Assembly (NCBI GenBank): GCA_963576725.1
Contig: OY755241.1
Coordinates: 52,517,955-52,581,954 of the forward strand
From: Azorinus chamasolen
Taxonomy: Eukaryota; Mollusca; Bivalvia; Cardiida; Solecurtidae
Length of the DNA stretch: 64,000 nt
Direction: 5' to 3'
Both the position numbers and the translations under genes were made by a program. Positions within the stretch are counted from its first letter, which is position 1; the number at the start of each line of letters is the position of its first letter. Below the pieces are notes generated by a model that saw only the letters and a list, made by a program, of their open reading frames with translations, had not been told where the DNA came from and made no database searches. Of the stretch, positions 51,525 to 63,978 are shown in pieces.

Positions 51525-51605
51525 AATAAGACTTCGTTTGAGTGATCACACTAGAGAGACTTTACTGTATTATATTACAGTCTGTAGATCAGATTATTTA
51601 CATAC

Positions 51606-51678
51606 CCATACATTCCATTCTCATCTATGTATTCTGGGGTCAGGTGACCGTCCATGACTAGAGCGGGATCATAGCCTT
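51606..51678 (-). CDS. KIFAP3: KIFAP3 exon (short acidic linker)
   Basis: Minus-strand exon of 73 bp. Acceptor CTTTCAG above 51678, donor GG|GTATGT below 51606. Encodes EGYDPALVMDGHLTPEYIDE and NGMYG. Both split codons rejoin correctly (P-E at 58085, Y-G-Y at 47792). Confidence 0.88.
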
Positions 51679-51845
51679 CTGAAAGAGATAAGACAATGGT
51701 TTTCATCAAACAATCAAACAGGAATGAAAAATGTAAATCTCCTGTCAGCCTTTCCTAGTAAACAAGCTATTCTGTCAACCCTTTACTTCATGAATAATCA
51801 TACAACTATATACAAGACTCCACCCATAATGAATATGAGTTAACT

Positions 51846-52103
51846 GGGTTACAGATAAGGTTTTGATGCCATTGGGTATTTACTCCTTGATTTTGTACAG
51901 AATTGGGTATTTGCAATTTTTATTGGGTATTGGCAATTTTCGTAATTGGGTATTTTTCATATTCTCATTAGATATTCTAATTTTTTTTTGCTTTTTGCTA
52001 TAGTTTTTTGCTTTGTGTTCTCATTTTTTGAAGAAAAAAAACAATTGCTTTTTCCACAATTTTAATTGGGTAAATGCCCCAATACTCCACTTATCTGTAA
52101 CCC
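51846..52103. mobile_element. Foldback element with GGGTTACAGATAAG ends
   Basis: GGGTTACAGATAAGG left, CTTATCTGTAACCC right. The interior repeats ATTGGGTATT five or six times. 258 bp, in the KIFAP3 intron. Confidence 0.6.
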
Positions 52104-52106
52104 TGA

Positions 52107-52284
52107 GCTAACCCCTTCCCTATTCAGTATTCCTGAAAGAAATAATGACTTATTAGCTCAATTTCTATAATATAAACTTTTCAAAGGAACTTTTTGCTTT
52201 GACAAAAACTGTAGAATCAGATCTATAGCATGTCAAGAGCAAACAGAGCAGACCCTGATCATTTATATGAGGGAAAGGGTTTAA
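52107..52284 (+). mobile_element. Family A element with hairpin deleted
   Basis: CTAACCCCTTCCCTATTCAG ... GAGCAGACCCTGATCA joined directly to TTTATATGAGGGAAAGGG. One full stem arm is lost. Confidence 0.65.
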
Positions 52285-52470
52285 ACACTGCATAACATCT
52301 GCAACAAACCATTATTTGTTACAATTTTTGAAATACAATTTCCTTCCAATTCTTTCAAAAAGAAACAGTGTCTAAATATCGAATAGCTGTGTTAAATCCT
52401 GATGAGACGCCACACTGTTCTGCATATATCCAAACTGTTTGTAAAGGCCATTACCATTTGATCCATAGTG

Positions 52471-52707
52471 TTAACCCTTGCCCTGTTCTATGTTTATTCC
52501 AAATTTCAATACCTACTTAATTTTCATGGACAAAATAGTTTCAATGAAATATGGAAGGTGGAACAATGTAGCCATTTTAGAAAGGATAGAAACAGATCTA
52601 TCAAATTCCAGTAACAAACAGAGCAGACCCTGATCAGACGGCTCCTATAGGAGCTGTCTGATCTGGGTCTACTCTGTTTGCAGAGTTTATATGAGGGAAA
52701 AGGTTAA
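52471..52707 (+). mobile_element. Family A element (beta/alpha)
   Basis: TTAACCCTTGCCCTGTTCTA to TATGAGGGAAAAGGTTAA. Exact core at 52641-52654. Confidence 0.8.
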
Positions 52708-52968
52708 AGCTCATAATACTTGCCAAACTACATGTATCGAGTCGAAAAGAAATATATTACTGACCAAAACATCACGTTAACAGTTTAATATAATGGTTGT
52801 ATATTTTTATGTAAAGATGATGCATTATGTACAAGTCTAAATAAAATATTGTTCTGTTCTGTTAAAAGGGATCTGTTCTCATGTTTCAAATATGCATGTC
52901 CTTAAATAATCTTACCCTCACATCCAATATACTTCAGTGAGCTGAGTTAAAATGATATTCTAGAATAG

Positions 52969-53230
52969 TTAACCTTTTACTCCATGAATATCAATATTCA
53001 TGTAAGAAATGACATCTTGAATATTAATTATATTAATCTAAATCTTTAGTATGGCACATCAACACAGGAATATTTGGGCATGGCAGAAACTGTAGAATTA
53101 TACAATGTATCTACATTATTTCATAACAAAAAGAGCAGAACCTGATCAGATGACTCCTACAAGGGCCAAATGATCTGGGTCTACACTGTTTGCAAAGGCA
53201 TAGCAAAGCATATTTAATGAGTAAAGGATA
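52969..53230 (+). mobile_element. Family A element (gamma type)
   Basis: TTAACCTTTTACTCCATGAA, stem GATCAGATGACTCCTACAAG. The right TTAA is worn. Confidence 0.65.
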
Positions 53231-53344
53231 TAAGACATTTTCAAACAGTGTATACCCAGATCAAAAGGCATCTTAGGGAGCTTTGATCTTGGTCTGCACA
53301 GAACAATCATTTCTTTCAGTGATCAATTTTGGTACAATTTTTGT

Positions 53345-53549
53345 TTAACCCATTCTTGCATATTGATGCCTTTTGACACTTCTGTAAAAGTCACATTGTG
53401 CAACCATTGTGATAAAAGCTCTATTTATCACAATGGTTTCAAAACTACACAATTCTGAAAATTTCCTTTTCTCTATTTAATGTTCCTTTTTAGTAGATTT
53501 AATGAAAGAAGTTAGATCTAAAAATGGGGGAAAATAGGGAATGGGTTAA
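53345..53549 (+). mobile_element. TTAA hairpin element, family B (apex deleted)
   Basis: TTAACCCATTCTTGCATATT left, AAAATAGGGAATGGGTTAA right. Arms AACCATTGTGATAAAAGCTC and TATTTATCACAATGGTT. Confidence 0.75.
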
Positions 53550-53759
53550 TTAATATTCAGAAAGAGAGGAGCCAGTTTTAATTATCAGCAGATTAATGGT
53601 TGACCACTAAACCTTGAGGGACTTTGAATCATGTGAGTCTAGTACAAAAACAATGACAGAACATACAAGACAAAACAATAGCAATACAGAACCACACAAC
53701 CCACAATCTCTATCATAGCAACCATGCATTTATAAATTTAGCCATTTAGAAAGAAATAC

Positions 53760-53907
53760 GGCATTTGAAATTGTAAAGCTATAGAATCAGATCTATTTCA
53801 TGTCAAAAGCAAACAGAGCAGACCTAGGTGAGATGGTTCCTATCTCATCTGGGTCTACTCCATTTGCAAATGCATGAAAGGGTGTTTATATGAAGGAAAG
53901 GGTTAAA
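53760..53907 (+). mobile_element. Family A/E-like element (left end lost)
   Basis: GAGCAGACCTAGGTGAGATG, GTTCCTATCTCATCTGGGTC, end GAAGGAAAGGGTTAA. Confidence 0.55.
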
Positions 53908-53924
53908 GAGATAATAATTATAAA

Positions 53925-54070
53925 ATAGCTAAATTTTTATACTGGCATATGGACAAGAAAAAATTGGCATGACCGAACTTATAGATCCAGATCATATATA
54001 CGAGTATATATTATTCAAAACATCAAATATGGCAGACCCTAATCAGACAGCTCCTACTGACCTGGATTTT
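53925..54070 (+). mobile_element. Partial family A element
   Basis: GCAGACCCTAATCAGACAGC and CTCCTACTGACCTGG; worn. Confidence 0.4.
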
Positions 54071-54340
54071 GACATACCATATTACTCCTTTCATACAAGT
54101 CATACTACTATTCACTTGTAGACAAGATCTATTAGAGTATTATTCCTAATAACATCACAAAAATAATAAACGTTTAGATGTTAGAATCTATATGGAAAGA
54201 CTCATAATATCTGTTTTAAATTATGTTCTCGTGCAGTGAAGTCATACATATACATAAATACATCTATTCGGATAAAGAAAAAACTGCTTGCATGTGTAAG
54301 TCTAATATTTCGCCTACTGGTACTTAATTTAATCTTGTCC

Positions 54341-54581
54341 TTAACCCTTTACTCCATGAATATTCATGTAAGAAATAATGATATCATGAATATTAATTAG
54401 ATTATTTATCATAATAACATAGGAATTTTTGGCTATGGCAGAAACTGTAGGATCATATCTATATTATGTAATAAGCAAACAGAGCAGCCCCAGATCAGAT
54501 GGCTCCTACAGGAGCCATCTGATCTGGATCTACTCTGTTTGCAAAGGTGTAGAAGGGTGTATTTATGGAGTAAAGGGTTAA
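54341..54581 (+). mobile_element. Family A element (gamma/alpha), well preserved
   Basis: TTAACCCTTTACTCCATGAA to TGGAGTAAAGGGTTAA. Core GCTCCTACAGGAGC. 241 bp. Confidence 0.82.
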
Positions 54582-54751
54582 TGAATACCCATGTAAGAAA
54601 TAATAATATACACATAGTTATTGCCCTTCATTAATCTTTAGCTTGCTGAGCAAATTATCTCACGCAAGTTTTCATCCACTTCAATCCTAAACTTCAACCT
54701 ATAATCAGTTTTGTCTACCAAAATGCAAGTTGGGTGTCAAACAGTTTGAAT

Positions 54752-54803
54752 CCTGATTAGATTCTGAGTTACTCTGCATCTCATCTGGATCCAAACTGTT
54801 TGT
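54752..54803. repeat. Family G palindrome
   Basis: AACAGTTTGAATCCTGATTA, GAGTTACTC, ATCTGGATCCAAACTGTTTG. Confidence 0.55.
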
Positions 54804-54839
54804 ATAGGATATCACACATCTGGCCACTGCAGGCTAATA

Positions 54840-55024
54840 ACTCATTGAACCATTCAAACAAACAACAGTTTGAACAACATGCTTAAACTGCAAGACCAGA
54901 TCTATATAATTTGAGAAGCAAACTGAAGAGACCATGATCATTTGGTTCCTACAGGAGCCGTCTGATCTGAGTCTACTCTGTTTGCAACGGTATCAAAAAG
55001 CGTTTATATGAGGTAAAGGGTTAA
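54840..55024 (+). mobile_element. Family A element (left end worn)
   Basis: GTTCCTACAGGAGCCGTCTG with GTCTACTCTGTTTGCAACGG and GAGGTAAAGGGTTAA. Confidence 0.6.
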
Positions 55025-55161
55025 ACAATATACATGTATATCCAATCTATGGGGTTCATAGAAGAACAGTCTGATATGGATCCTGCAATGTCTGATAATA
55101 AAAGTAACCTTTATTCCCCGATTCAGTGTCAACCATGCAAACAGTACTACAATTACATGTA

Positions 55162-55365
55162 CAGTAAAACCTCTCTATAACGGCCACTAAATTACATCAA
55201 GTATTGTGTGTTAAAGGCAGGTGGTTGCTTAAAGCAAGGTGAAAGTAAAACAGAACGCTCCTACAGGAGCATTCTGTTTTACTTTCACCTTGCTTTAAGC
55301 AACCACCTGCCCTAAATACCAACTAATTAACACAATTTAGTGGCCATTATAGAGAGGTTTTACTG
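55162..55365. mobile_element. Pogo-like MITE, family C
   Basis: CAGTAAAACCTCTCTATAAC and complement, TA both sides. Core GCTCCTACAGGAGC. 204 bp, KIFAP3 intron. Confidence 0.88.
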
Positions 55366-55529
55366 TACAATAATACTTTGTATGCACTTTACAGTGTTCT
55401 ATAGCTTCTACTGACAGAAATGAAACATTATCAGTCCCTACATCATGCACCACAGATCAGTTTCATCATGCAGCAAAATACCTTTATGTCCTGTGTGACA
55501 GAGAAGAAGAACAGAAAGAAACATCACAG

Positions 55530-55725
55530 TAACCCTTTACTTAACAATTTTCGTTCAATAAATAATGCTTTTATTAATAATTTTGGCCATGGCAGAAACT
55601 GTAGAATAAGATTTTACTATTCTAAACACAAAAAGAGCAGACCTTGATCAGAGGGCTTCTACAGAAGCTGTCTGACCTTGGTCTCCTCTGTGTGCAAATG
55701 TGTAAATATGCATCATCATGAAGTA
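55530..55725 (+). mobile_element. Family A element (decayed)
   Basis: GTAACCCTTTACTTAACAAT, stem AGAGGGCTTCTACAGAAGCT. Confidence 0.5.
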
Positions 55726-55784
55726 ATGAAATAAAGACAAGCATAAAAAAGCATCACATGTGGATGTCAATGATCATCTGTATT

Positions 55785-56159
55785 CAACCTTTGTATGTTG
55801 AATACTTATTCCAAATTTCAATACCTACTGAATACTCATGGACAAAATAGTTATGAGCTAAAAATGGAAGGTGGAACATTGTAGCCATTTTAGAAACTAA
55901 AGAAACAGATACATGTATATCCAATTCCATTAACAAACAGAGCAGACCCTGGTCAGAAGGCTCTCTGGGTCTATTCTGTTTGCAGATGTGTAAAACACGG
56001 TTATATGAGGGAAAGAATTAAAAAGATCTGAGATATATCCAATTCCATTAGCAAACAGAGCAGACCCTGGTCAGAAGGCTCCGATAGAAGCCATCTGATC
56101 TGGGTCTACTCTGTTCGCAGATGTGTGAAACACGGTTATATGAGGGAAAGAGTTAAAAA
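55785..56159 (+). mobile_element. Family A element (beta/alpha) with its right half duplicated
   Basis: Beta left half from TCAACCTTTGTATGTTGAAT. The segment TCCAATTCCATTA(A/G)CAAACA through GAGGGAAAGA(A/G)TTAAAAAG occurs twice in tandem (about 55919-56025 and 56037-56159). The first copy lacks the hairpin apex and the second retains it. Confidence 0.7.
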
Positions 56160-56171
56160 GATCAATGTTTG

Positions 56172-56417
56172 AATCCTTTCTCTGTTGAATAATTATTCCA
56201 AATTTCAATACCAACTGAATATTCATGGACAAAATAGTTATGATGAAAAATGGAACATGGAACATTGAAGCCATTTTAGAGAGTAAAGAAACAGATCTTT
56301 CAAATTCCATTAGTAAACAGAGCAGATCCTGATCAGACGGCTCCAAAAGGAGCTGTCTGATCTGGGTTTACTCTGTTTGCAAATGTGTGAAAAGGCGTTT
56401 AAATAAAGGAAATGGTT
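56172..56417 (+). mobile_element. Family A element (beta/alpha)
   Basis: GAATCCTTTCTCTGTTGAAT to AAGGAAATGGTTAA. Stem GACGGCTCCAAAAGGAGCTG. Confidence 0.72.
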
Positions 56418-56423
56418 AAGCAG

Positions 56424-56636
56424 GTTAACCCTTTCCCTGTTAAATATTCAAGTAAGAAACAATGACATCATAATATTCATCATGTATGTACTGACAAATT
56501 TTTGGTATGTGTTGAAACTATTGAACCAAATCTATTAATTTCAAAAGCAAACAGAGCAGACTCTTATCACATGGCTCCTGTTTGGCTCCAACAGGAGCCA
56601 TGTGATCTTGGTCTACTCTGCTTGCAAAAACGGTTA
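56424..56636 (+). mobile_element. Family A element with an expanded loop
   Basis: TTAACCCTTTCCCTGTTAAA. The loop reads GGCTCCTGTTTGGCTCCAAC then AGGAGCC, an extra GGCTCC inside the apex. Confidence 0.65.
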
Positions 56637-56639
56637 AAA

Positions 56640-56852
56640 GGCCATAATTCTCTCTCCCCCCCCCCCCCATGAATAACAATTTAAGAATGAATTTACTGTA
56701 TGAATATGTTAACCATGAAAGCTTTGGCTGTGAAAGACACATAAACAAACAGAACAGACTCTGCCTGATAAGACAACTCCTACAGCTGTCTGATCTGTGT
56801 CTTCTCTGTTTGCAAAGGTGCTAAATGTCGTTATTATGAGGGAAAGGGTTAA
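56640..56852 (+). mobile_element. Family A element (left end poly-C)
   Basis: Poly-C run, then AACAGAACAGACTCTGCCTG, CTCCTACAGCTGTCTGATCT, GAGGGAAAGGGTTAA. Confidence 0.55.
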
Positions 56853-56984
56853 ATAAAACTAATAGAGTAATGGCCTTGTGTTAGATAGTAGCTATTGTAA
56901 TGGCTAACAACCATGTGAAATGTGGCTGCAAAGTCGAAACCGTAACAAAATGTCAAAGATTTTGCAAATATGATGACACACCAT

Positions 56985-57135
56985 GGCTATTGGTAAACTT
57001 CAAGCAAGCAAGTGTTTGCAGGAACGCATGTGTTACCTGCTCGTGAAAAATGTGTGAAGAAGAAAGCATGACAGACAGACAGATGAAGATGAAGTGCTCC
57101 CCGAGTGTCACCCTACTAAAGCCAGCGGCATAAAA
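56985..57135 (+). mobile_element. Worn pearl-like element (P2-related)
   Basis: GCAGGAACGCATGTGTTACC, GACAGACAGACAGATGA tract, end CCAGCGGCATAAAAATT. Confidence 0.4.
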
Positions 57136-57213
57136 ATTATACATTTTACAAGTACAAATGGAAGCAATTGTACAAGGTTCAAATTAAATAACAAATAAAC
57201 TTTGAATCAAATA

Positions 57214-57407
57214 TAGTAAAACTCCTCTAAACTTGATGTTAAATTTAGTATAAATATCTGTCCTGGATACAGATGGCAGCTTAGTGCAGGCTGAAAGTCA
57301 TGCAGAAGGAGCTTTCTGCATGACTTTCACCGTACATTAAGCAGCCACCTGCCTAAAAGTATCCAAATTCTTCTCTACTAGAATCCCTGTTTAGAGAGGT
57401 TTTACTG
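57214..57407. mobile_element. Pogo-like MITE, family D
   Basis: TAGTAAAACTCCTCTAAACT left, GTTTAGAGAGGTTTTACTG right, TA both sides. The left arm of the apex is partly lost (CAGAAGGAGCTTTCTG). Confidence 0.8.
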
Positions 57408-57670
57408 TATAATCCACCACACTGACACAACCTCTGAATGCATGAAACTATTCGGACAAGTAATTGCCTATGCAAACAGTTGGATCCAGATGAGATGTCA
57501 AGTAACCAAGGTCGCCATCAGGATTCAATCTGTTTGATATTCTCAAAAGCAAGATAAATCAGCTGTGACAACTAAAGTCGATGATGGTATTTTCATAGTG
57601 AGCTAAAGGCTAATTGGTGCAGGTAAAGGTGCAGACCTAGTCCACATCTGAACAGAGTCATTTTTATCAT

Positions 57671-57919
57671 TTAACCCTTTCCCTGTTCAATACTCATGTA
57701 AGAAATAATGGCATCATGAATACTTATTAGCTGAATGTTTGTAATGGTATATAAACATAGGAATAGTTTACCTTGATAGAGACTGTAGAATCACATCTAT
57801 ATAAATCATTAAGCAAACAGAGCAGACCCTGATCAGACGGCTCCTGTAGGAGCCGTCTGATCTGGGTCTACTCTGTTTGCAAATAAGTGAAAAGGTATTT
57901 ATATGAGGGCAAGGGTTAA
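57671..57919 (+). mobile_element. Family A element (gamma/alpha), well preserved
   Basis: TTAACCCTTTCCCTGTTCAA to TATGAGGGCAAGGGTTAA. Core GCTCCTGTAGGAGC. 249 bp. Confidence 0.82.
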
Positions 57920-57959
57920 ATCCTCTAGAACAACAGCAACCCTTTCTTACTCATTAGAC

Positions 57960-58075
57960 TATAATGTTGACCCTTCCTGCATTGCTTTTGACCTGCATTA
58001 AGCTAAAACCTGTCTTGACAACCCATAATTAGACCTCTTTTTAATGGTCGCTTAAAGCAGGTTCTCCTGTGGAGT
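57960..58075. mobile_element. Family D right-half fragment
   Basis: CATTGCTTTTGACCTGCATT, AAGCTAAAACCTGTCTTGAC. Confidence 0.4.
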
Positions 58076-58079
58076 ATCA

Positions 58080-58298
<219 letters not shown>

Positions 58299-58299
58299 T

Positions 58300-58450
58300 T
58301 AACCCTTTCCCTACTCCATATTCATGTAAGAAATAATGACTTCACGAATATTTCTTAGCTGAATTTGTATAATGTAAACTATTCAAGGAAATGTTTTGCT
58401 TTGACAAAACTAGAGTCAGATCTATAACAAGTTAAATGCAAACAGAGCAT
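58300..58450 (+). mobile_element. Left half of a family A element (gamma)
   Basis: TTAACCCTTTCCCTACTCCA, ATGCAAACAGAGCA, then stops. Replaced by a CCCTGAC/TTTCAAATT low-complexity repeat to about 58560. Confidence 0.5.
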
Positions 58451-58559
58451 AGAAGCCTATGCCAAAATTTCAAATTTCCCTGACTAAATTTCAAATTCCC
58501 CGACTTTTCCCTGACCTTGAATTGTTTTCATTTTTCACTAACTTTTCCCTGACCATGGG

Positions 58560-58622
58560 GACCCTGAGGGTTTGGTGGAGAAATAATTTGATATTAATAT
58601 ATACATCTTATCTACACGTCTG
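58560..58622. mobile_element. Right end of a family F element
   Basis: GAGGGTTTGGTGGAGAAATA then ATACATCTTATCTACACGTC. Confidence 0.45.
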
Positions 58623-58625
58623 CTA

Positions 58626-58811
<186 letters not shown>

Positions 58812-58838
58812 TCAAAGAAACTTATAGAATCAAGCTTG

Positions 58839-58978
58839 GATTTTGTTAAAGACATGGGGGTTTCTATACCCGAGGTTGGTCTGTTCAGAGTCAGAAATGA
58901 GCTTTAGCGAGTTTCCGACAGGAATAGACCAACCGAGGGTATAGAACCCCCCGGCTTTAACAAAACTCATGCTTGATT
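58839..58978. mobile_element. Foldback element J
   Basis: TTTTGTTAAAGACATGGGGG...CTATACCCGAGGTTGGTCTG at the left pairs with CAGACCAACC-like, GAGGGTATAGAACCCCCCGG, TTTAACAAAA at the right. About 140 bp. Confidence 0.65.
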
Positions 58979-59615
58979 ATTTTTCTCCCTTAAATACACC
59001 CTAAAAACAAGTAAATTAATGGATTTTGTGAAGTACTACTTTCCACTGCCTAATAAGACTTCAGTATCTAATAGCAACAAACTGCAGCATAAAAGCGTGG
59101 TACTAAATGACGTCATTTGTTACCGGTATGACATTATCATAAACGTTACGTTTTGGTGTAAAATATAAATGACTGAGGAACGTGTTTGGTTATTAATTAA
59201 ATTAGGCTTTTAAAATGTTTATATGATAAAATAGAATTGCATAACTGTGCTAATTACTTATATCAATTTCAATTTATAAACTCATAGTGTGGACTATAGA
59301 AATGTTGGTATAATTCTGTAAGAGTTACTTCCTGTGGATTGATTTCGCCTAATCACGCGTATGAATACAGTTCCAGATAAGGATTTCTAGTACATCTATT
59401 TTTAGTAACTCAGGCTATCTAGTATGTCTGAGAAGCAAGAAATACCTATAATGGATATGCAGGCATGTAAGAACAAGCATTACAAAGCAATTTGGCCAAA
59501 GTGATTTTTATCTATGTTCTGTATGGACCAAACAATCAATAACATTTATAATAGTCTGACTAATAAATCATTTATGTATTACTTTTTCTAATAGGAAAGA
59601 CATTTGAAAAATTAA
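58979..59615. other. KIFAP3 intron, no element seen
   Basis: AT-rich, no coding region or palindrome recognised. Confidence 0.35.
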
Positions 59616-59821
59616 TTAACCCATTCTCTCCTAGAATTTTTATGAGGGTTTATGTTAATTTCAATTTTTGGTATTGAAAGAAACTGTAGAGTCAGGCCTA
59701 TTATAATTTCCTAAGCAAGGAGAGCAGACCCTGATCAGATGGCTCCTACAGAAGCCATCTGATCTGGTTCTATTCTGTTTGTAAAGGTGTGAAAAAGAGT
59801 TTATATGAGGGAAAGGGTTAA
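59616..59821 (+). mobile_element. Family A element (short)
   Basis: TTAACCCATTCTCTCCTAGA (a family B style end) to TATGAGGGAAAGGGTTAA. Stem GATGGCTCCTACAGAAGCCA. A mixed-end copy. Confidence 0.7.
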
Positions 59822-60105
59822 GTAGCTCAGTTTTTAAAATGGCAAATAAACATCGAAAAATTTGGAAATGGCAGAAACTAGAATTTTAAATATAAATTAT
59901 TCCATAACAAGGAGACTCTGATTAGGCATTTTCTACAGCAGCTATCTGACCTGAACATAGCAAAGAGGTATATAAGAAATAAAGTTAAAAAGCTTCCAAG
60001 TACAGCTTACCTGCATTCCAAGTTTTGCTTTTGTATCTCAGCACTAACAGATGCTATCAATTCAAAATTCCCTAGTTTCATGTGTCATTATAAATATTCA
60101 GTGAA

Positions 60106-60537
<432 letters not shown>

Positions 60538-60584
60538 TCAAAGTTAAACCCTATGGCAGAGAATGAAACAGAATTAATAGTAAC

Positions 60585-61640
60585 AAGAGATGTTTGTAAA
60601 ACATGTATACCCCCCAGACCCCCTGACCTTTGATCTAGTGGTCATGACTAATCACCACAGCAACTTTGAAGACCCTAAGCCAAACCACTGATCATTTATT
60701 GATCTGAAAACATTTCATAAGTTTGACCTAGTGACCTCAATAACAATAGGGGTCATCTAGTAGTCGTGACCAGCCACCACAGCAAGTTTGAAGATCCCAA
60801 ACCAAACCATTGAGCAGTTATTAATCGGAAACCATTTCATCAGTTAAGTTCATGGTGACCTTGACCTTTGATCTAGTGACCTCAAATAAAATAGGGTCAT
60901 CTAGTGGTCATGACCAACCACCATAGCAAGTTTGAAGACCCTAAGCCAACCCCTTGAGCAGTAATTGATCTTAAACCATTTCACCAGTCAAGGTCATGGT
61001 GACCTTGACCTTTGACCTAAAGACATCAAAAACAATAGGTGTCATTTAGTGAGCATGACCAACCACCACAGCATTTTTTGAAGATCCTATGCAAAACCCT
61101 TGAGCAGTTATTGATCAGAAACCATTTCACCAATCAAGGTCATGGTGACCTTGACTTTTGACCTAAGCACAATATGGGTCATATAGTGGTCATGACCAAC
61201 CACCACGGCAATTTTGAAGATCCTAAGTCAAACCCTTAAGCAGTTTTTGATTGGAAACCATTTCACCAGTAAAGGTCATGGTGACCTTGACCTTTGACCC
61301 AGTGACCTAAAAAACAATAGGGGTCATCTAGTGGTCATGACCAACCACCACAGCAAGTTTGAAGATCCTAAGCCAAACCCTTGAGCAGTTATTGATCAGA
61401 AACCATTTCACCAGCTAAGGTCATTGTGATCTTGACCTTTGACCTAAAAAACAATAGGGGTCATCTAGTGGTCATGACCAACCACCACAGCAAGTTTGAA
61501 GATCCTACGCCAAACCCATGAGCAGTTATTGATCGGAAACCATTTTACCAGTTTAGGTCATGATGACCTCGACCTTTGACCTAGTGACCTAAACAGAAAC
61601 AGAAATTTTAATTCTGTTGGTGGGGGTGGAAATTTTATTA
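60585..61640 (+). mobile_element. Pearl/Helentron-like element, family P6, right end lost
   Basis: Starts ACAAGAGATGTTTGTAAAAC with GTATACCCCCCA. About eight tandem units of 105-140 bp carry GGTCATCTAGTGGTCATGAC, CAACCACCACAGCAAGTTTG, AACCATTTCACCAGTCAAGG and GGTGACCTTGACCTTTGACC. Runs into CAGAAACAGAAATTTTAATT and a poly-G; no right hairpin arm. Confidence 0.7.
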
Positions 61641-61654
61641 AAGTTCTATTGGTG

Positions 61655-61677
61655 GCGGGGGGGGGGGGGGGGGGGGT
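61655..61677 (+). repeat. Poly-G run
   Basis: GGCGGGG followed by about 18 G, preceded by GGTGGGGGTGGAAATTTTAT. Possible assembly weak point. Confidence 0.9.
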
Positions 61678-61764
61678 TGGTTATTTCAACATCAGAAATT
61701 AAATTGATGGGGTGGTTTGTCAAGTTAAACGTATCATGCAAGCGGTTTTCTTCAACAATAATGA

Positions 61765-63183
61765 ACAAGAGTACCGCATACGGTACATAATACGCCCACT
61801 TGCAAACTTTCTCTGATTCAACATGCCTTATAAGTGTTGACATTTTCTAATCTGTGCTTCAGATCTTGATTTCCATATTAAGGTGATACTATTTTTTAAA
61901 AAAATGAAGTGAATATCTTATTAAATAAAAAAGTTACAGCTAATCCTCATTTTTGCAGATTTTTGTAAAGTGCAACGGCCATAACTCTGTAAAGACAAAC
62001 TGAATGAACCTCAAAATAAACTCAGCTTCAAATTTTGTTGCTTAAAACTTTTGTGTGAAGTTTTATTAATATCTGTCAAATAGTTTTCCCAGAAAACAGC
62101 GGACAAACTATTTGCATGTATTTGCATTATTTTTTAAGTAAAAGGGCCATAACTCCAAAACTACAAATCAAATGAACCTCAGAATCAACTCAGCTTCAGA
62201 TCTTGATGCATTTAACATTTGTGTGAAGTTTCATTAATATCTCTCAAATAGTTTTCCCAGAAAACAGCGGACAAACTATTTGCATATTTTTTAAGGACAA
62301 GGGCCATAACATTGAAATGAAAAATCAAATGAACCTCAGAATCAACTCAGCTTCAGATCTTGATGCATTTAACATTTGTGTGAAGTTTCATTAATATCTG
62401 TCAAATAGTTTTCCCAGAAAACAGCGGACAAACTATTTGCATGTATTTGTATATTTTTTAAGTAAAAGGGCCATAACTCCGAAACGATAAATCAAATGAA
62501 CCTCAGAATCGACTCAGCTTCAGATCTTGATGCATTAAACATTTGTGTGAAGTTTTATTAATATCTGTCAAATAGTTATCCCAGAAAACAGCGGACAAAC
62601 TATTTGCATATTTTTTAAGGACAAGGGCCATAACTCTGAAATGAAAAATCAAATGAACCTCAGAATCAACTCAGCTTCAGATCTTGATGCATTTAACATT
62701 TGTGTGAAGTTTCATTAATATCTCTCAAATAGTTTTCCCAGAAAACAGCGGACAAACTATTTGCATGTATTTGCATTATTTTTAAGTAAAAGGGCCATAA
62801 CTCCGAAACGACAAATCAAATGAACCTCAGAATGGACTCAGCTTCAGATCTTGATGCATTAAACATTTATGTGAAGTTTCATTAATATCTCGCAAATAGT
62901 TTTCCCAGAAAACAGCGGACAAACTATTTGCATATTTTTAAGGACAAGGGCCATAACTCTGAAATGAAAAATCAAATGAACCTCAGAATCAACTCAGCTT
63001 CAGATCTTGATGCATTTAACATTTGTGTGAAGTTTCATTAATATCTGTCAAATAGTTTTCCCAGAAAACTGCGGACAAACAAAATGTTGACGGACGAACG
63101 AACGAACGAACGAACGGACGGACGGACGGACGGACAGGGCCACGACAATATACGACCACCTTTATTAGGTGGGCGTATAAAAA
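61765..63183 (+). mobile_element. Pearl/Helentron-like element, family P4, second copy
   Basis: The left arm is almost identical to 45477 onward over about 160 bp. The core has seven units alternating between two versions (ACTCCGAAACGACAAATC and ACTCTGAAATGAAAAATC). Then the ACGA/ACGG microsatellite at 63088-63135 and the same right arm. In a KIFAP3 intron. Confidence 0.82.
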
Positions 63184-63978
<795 letters not shown>

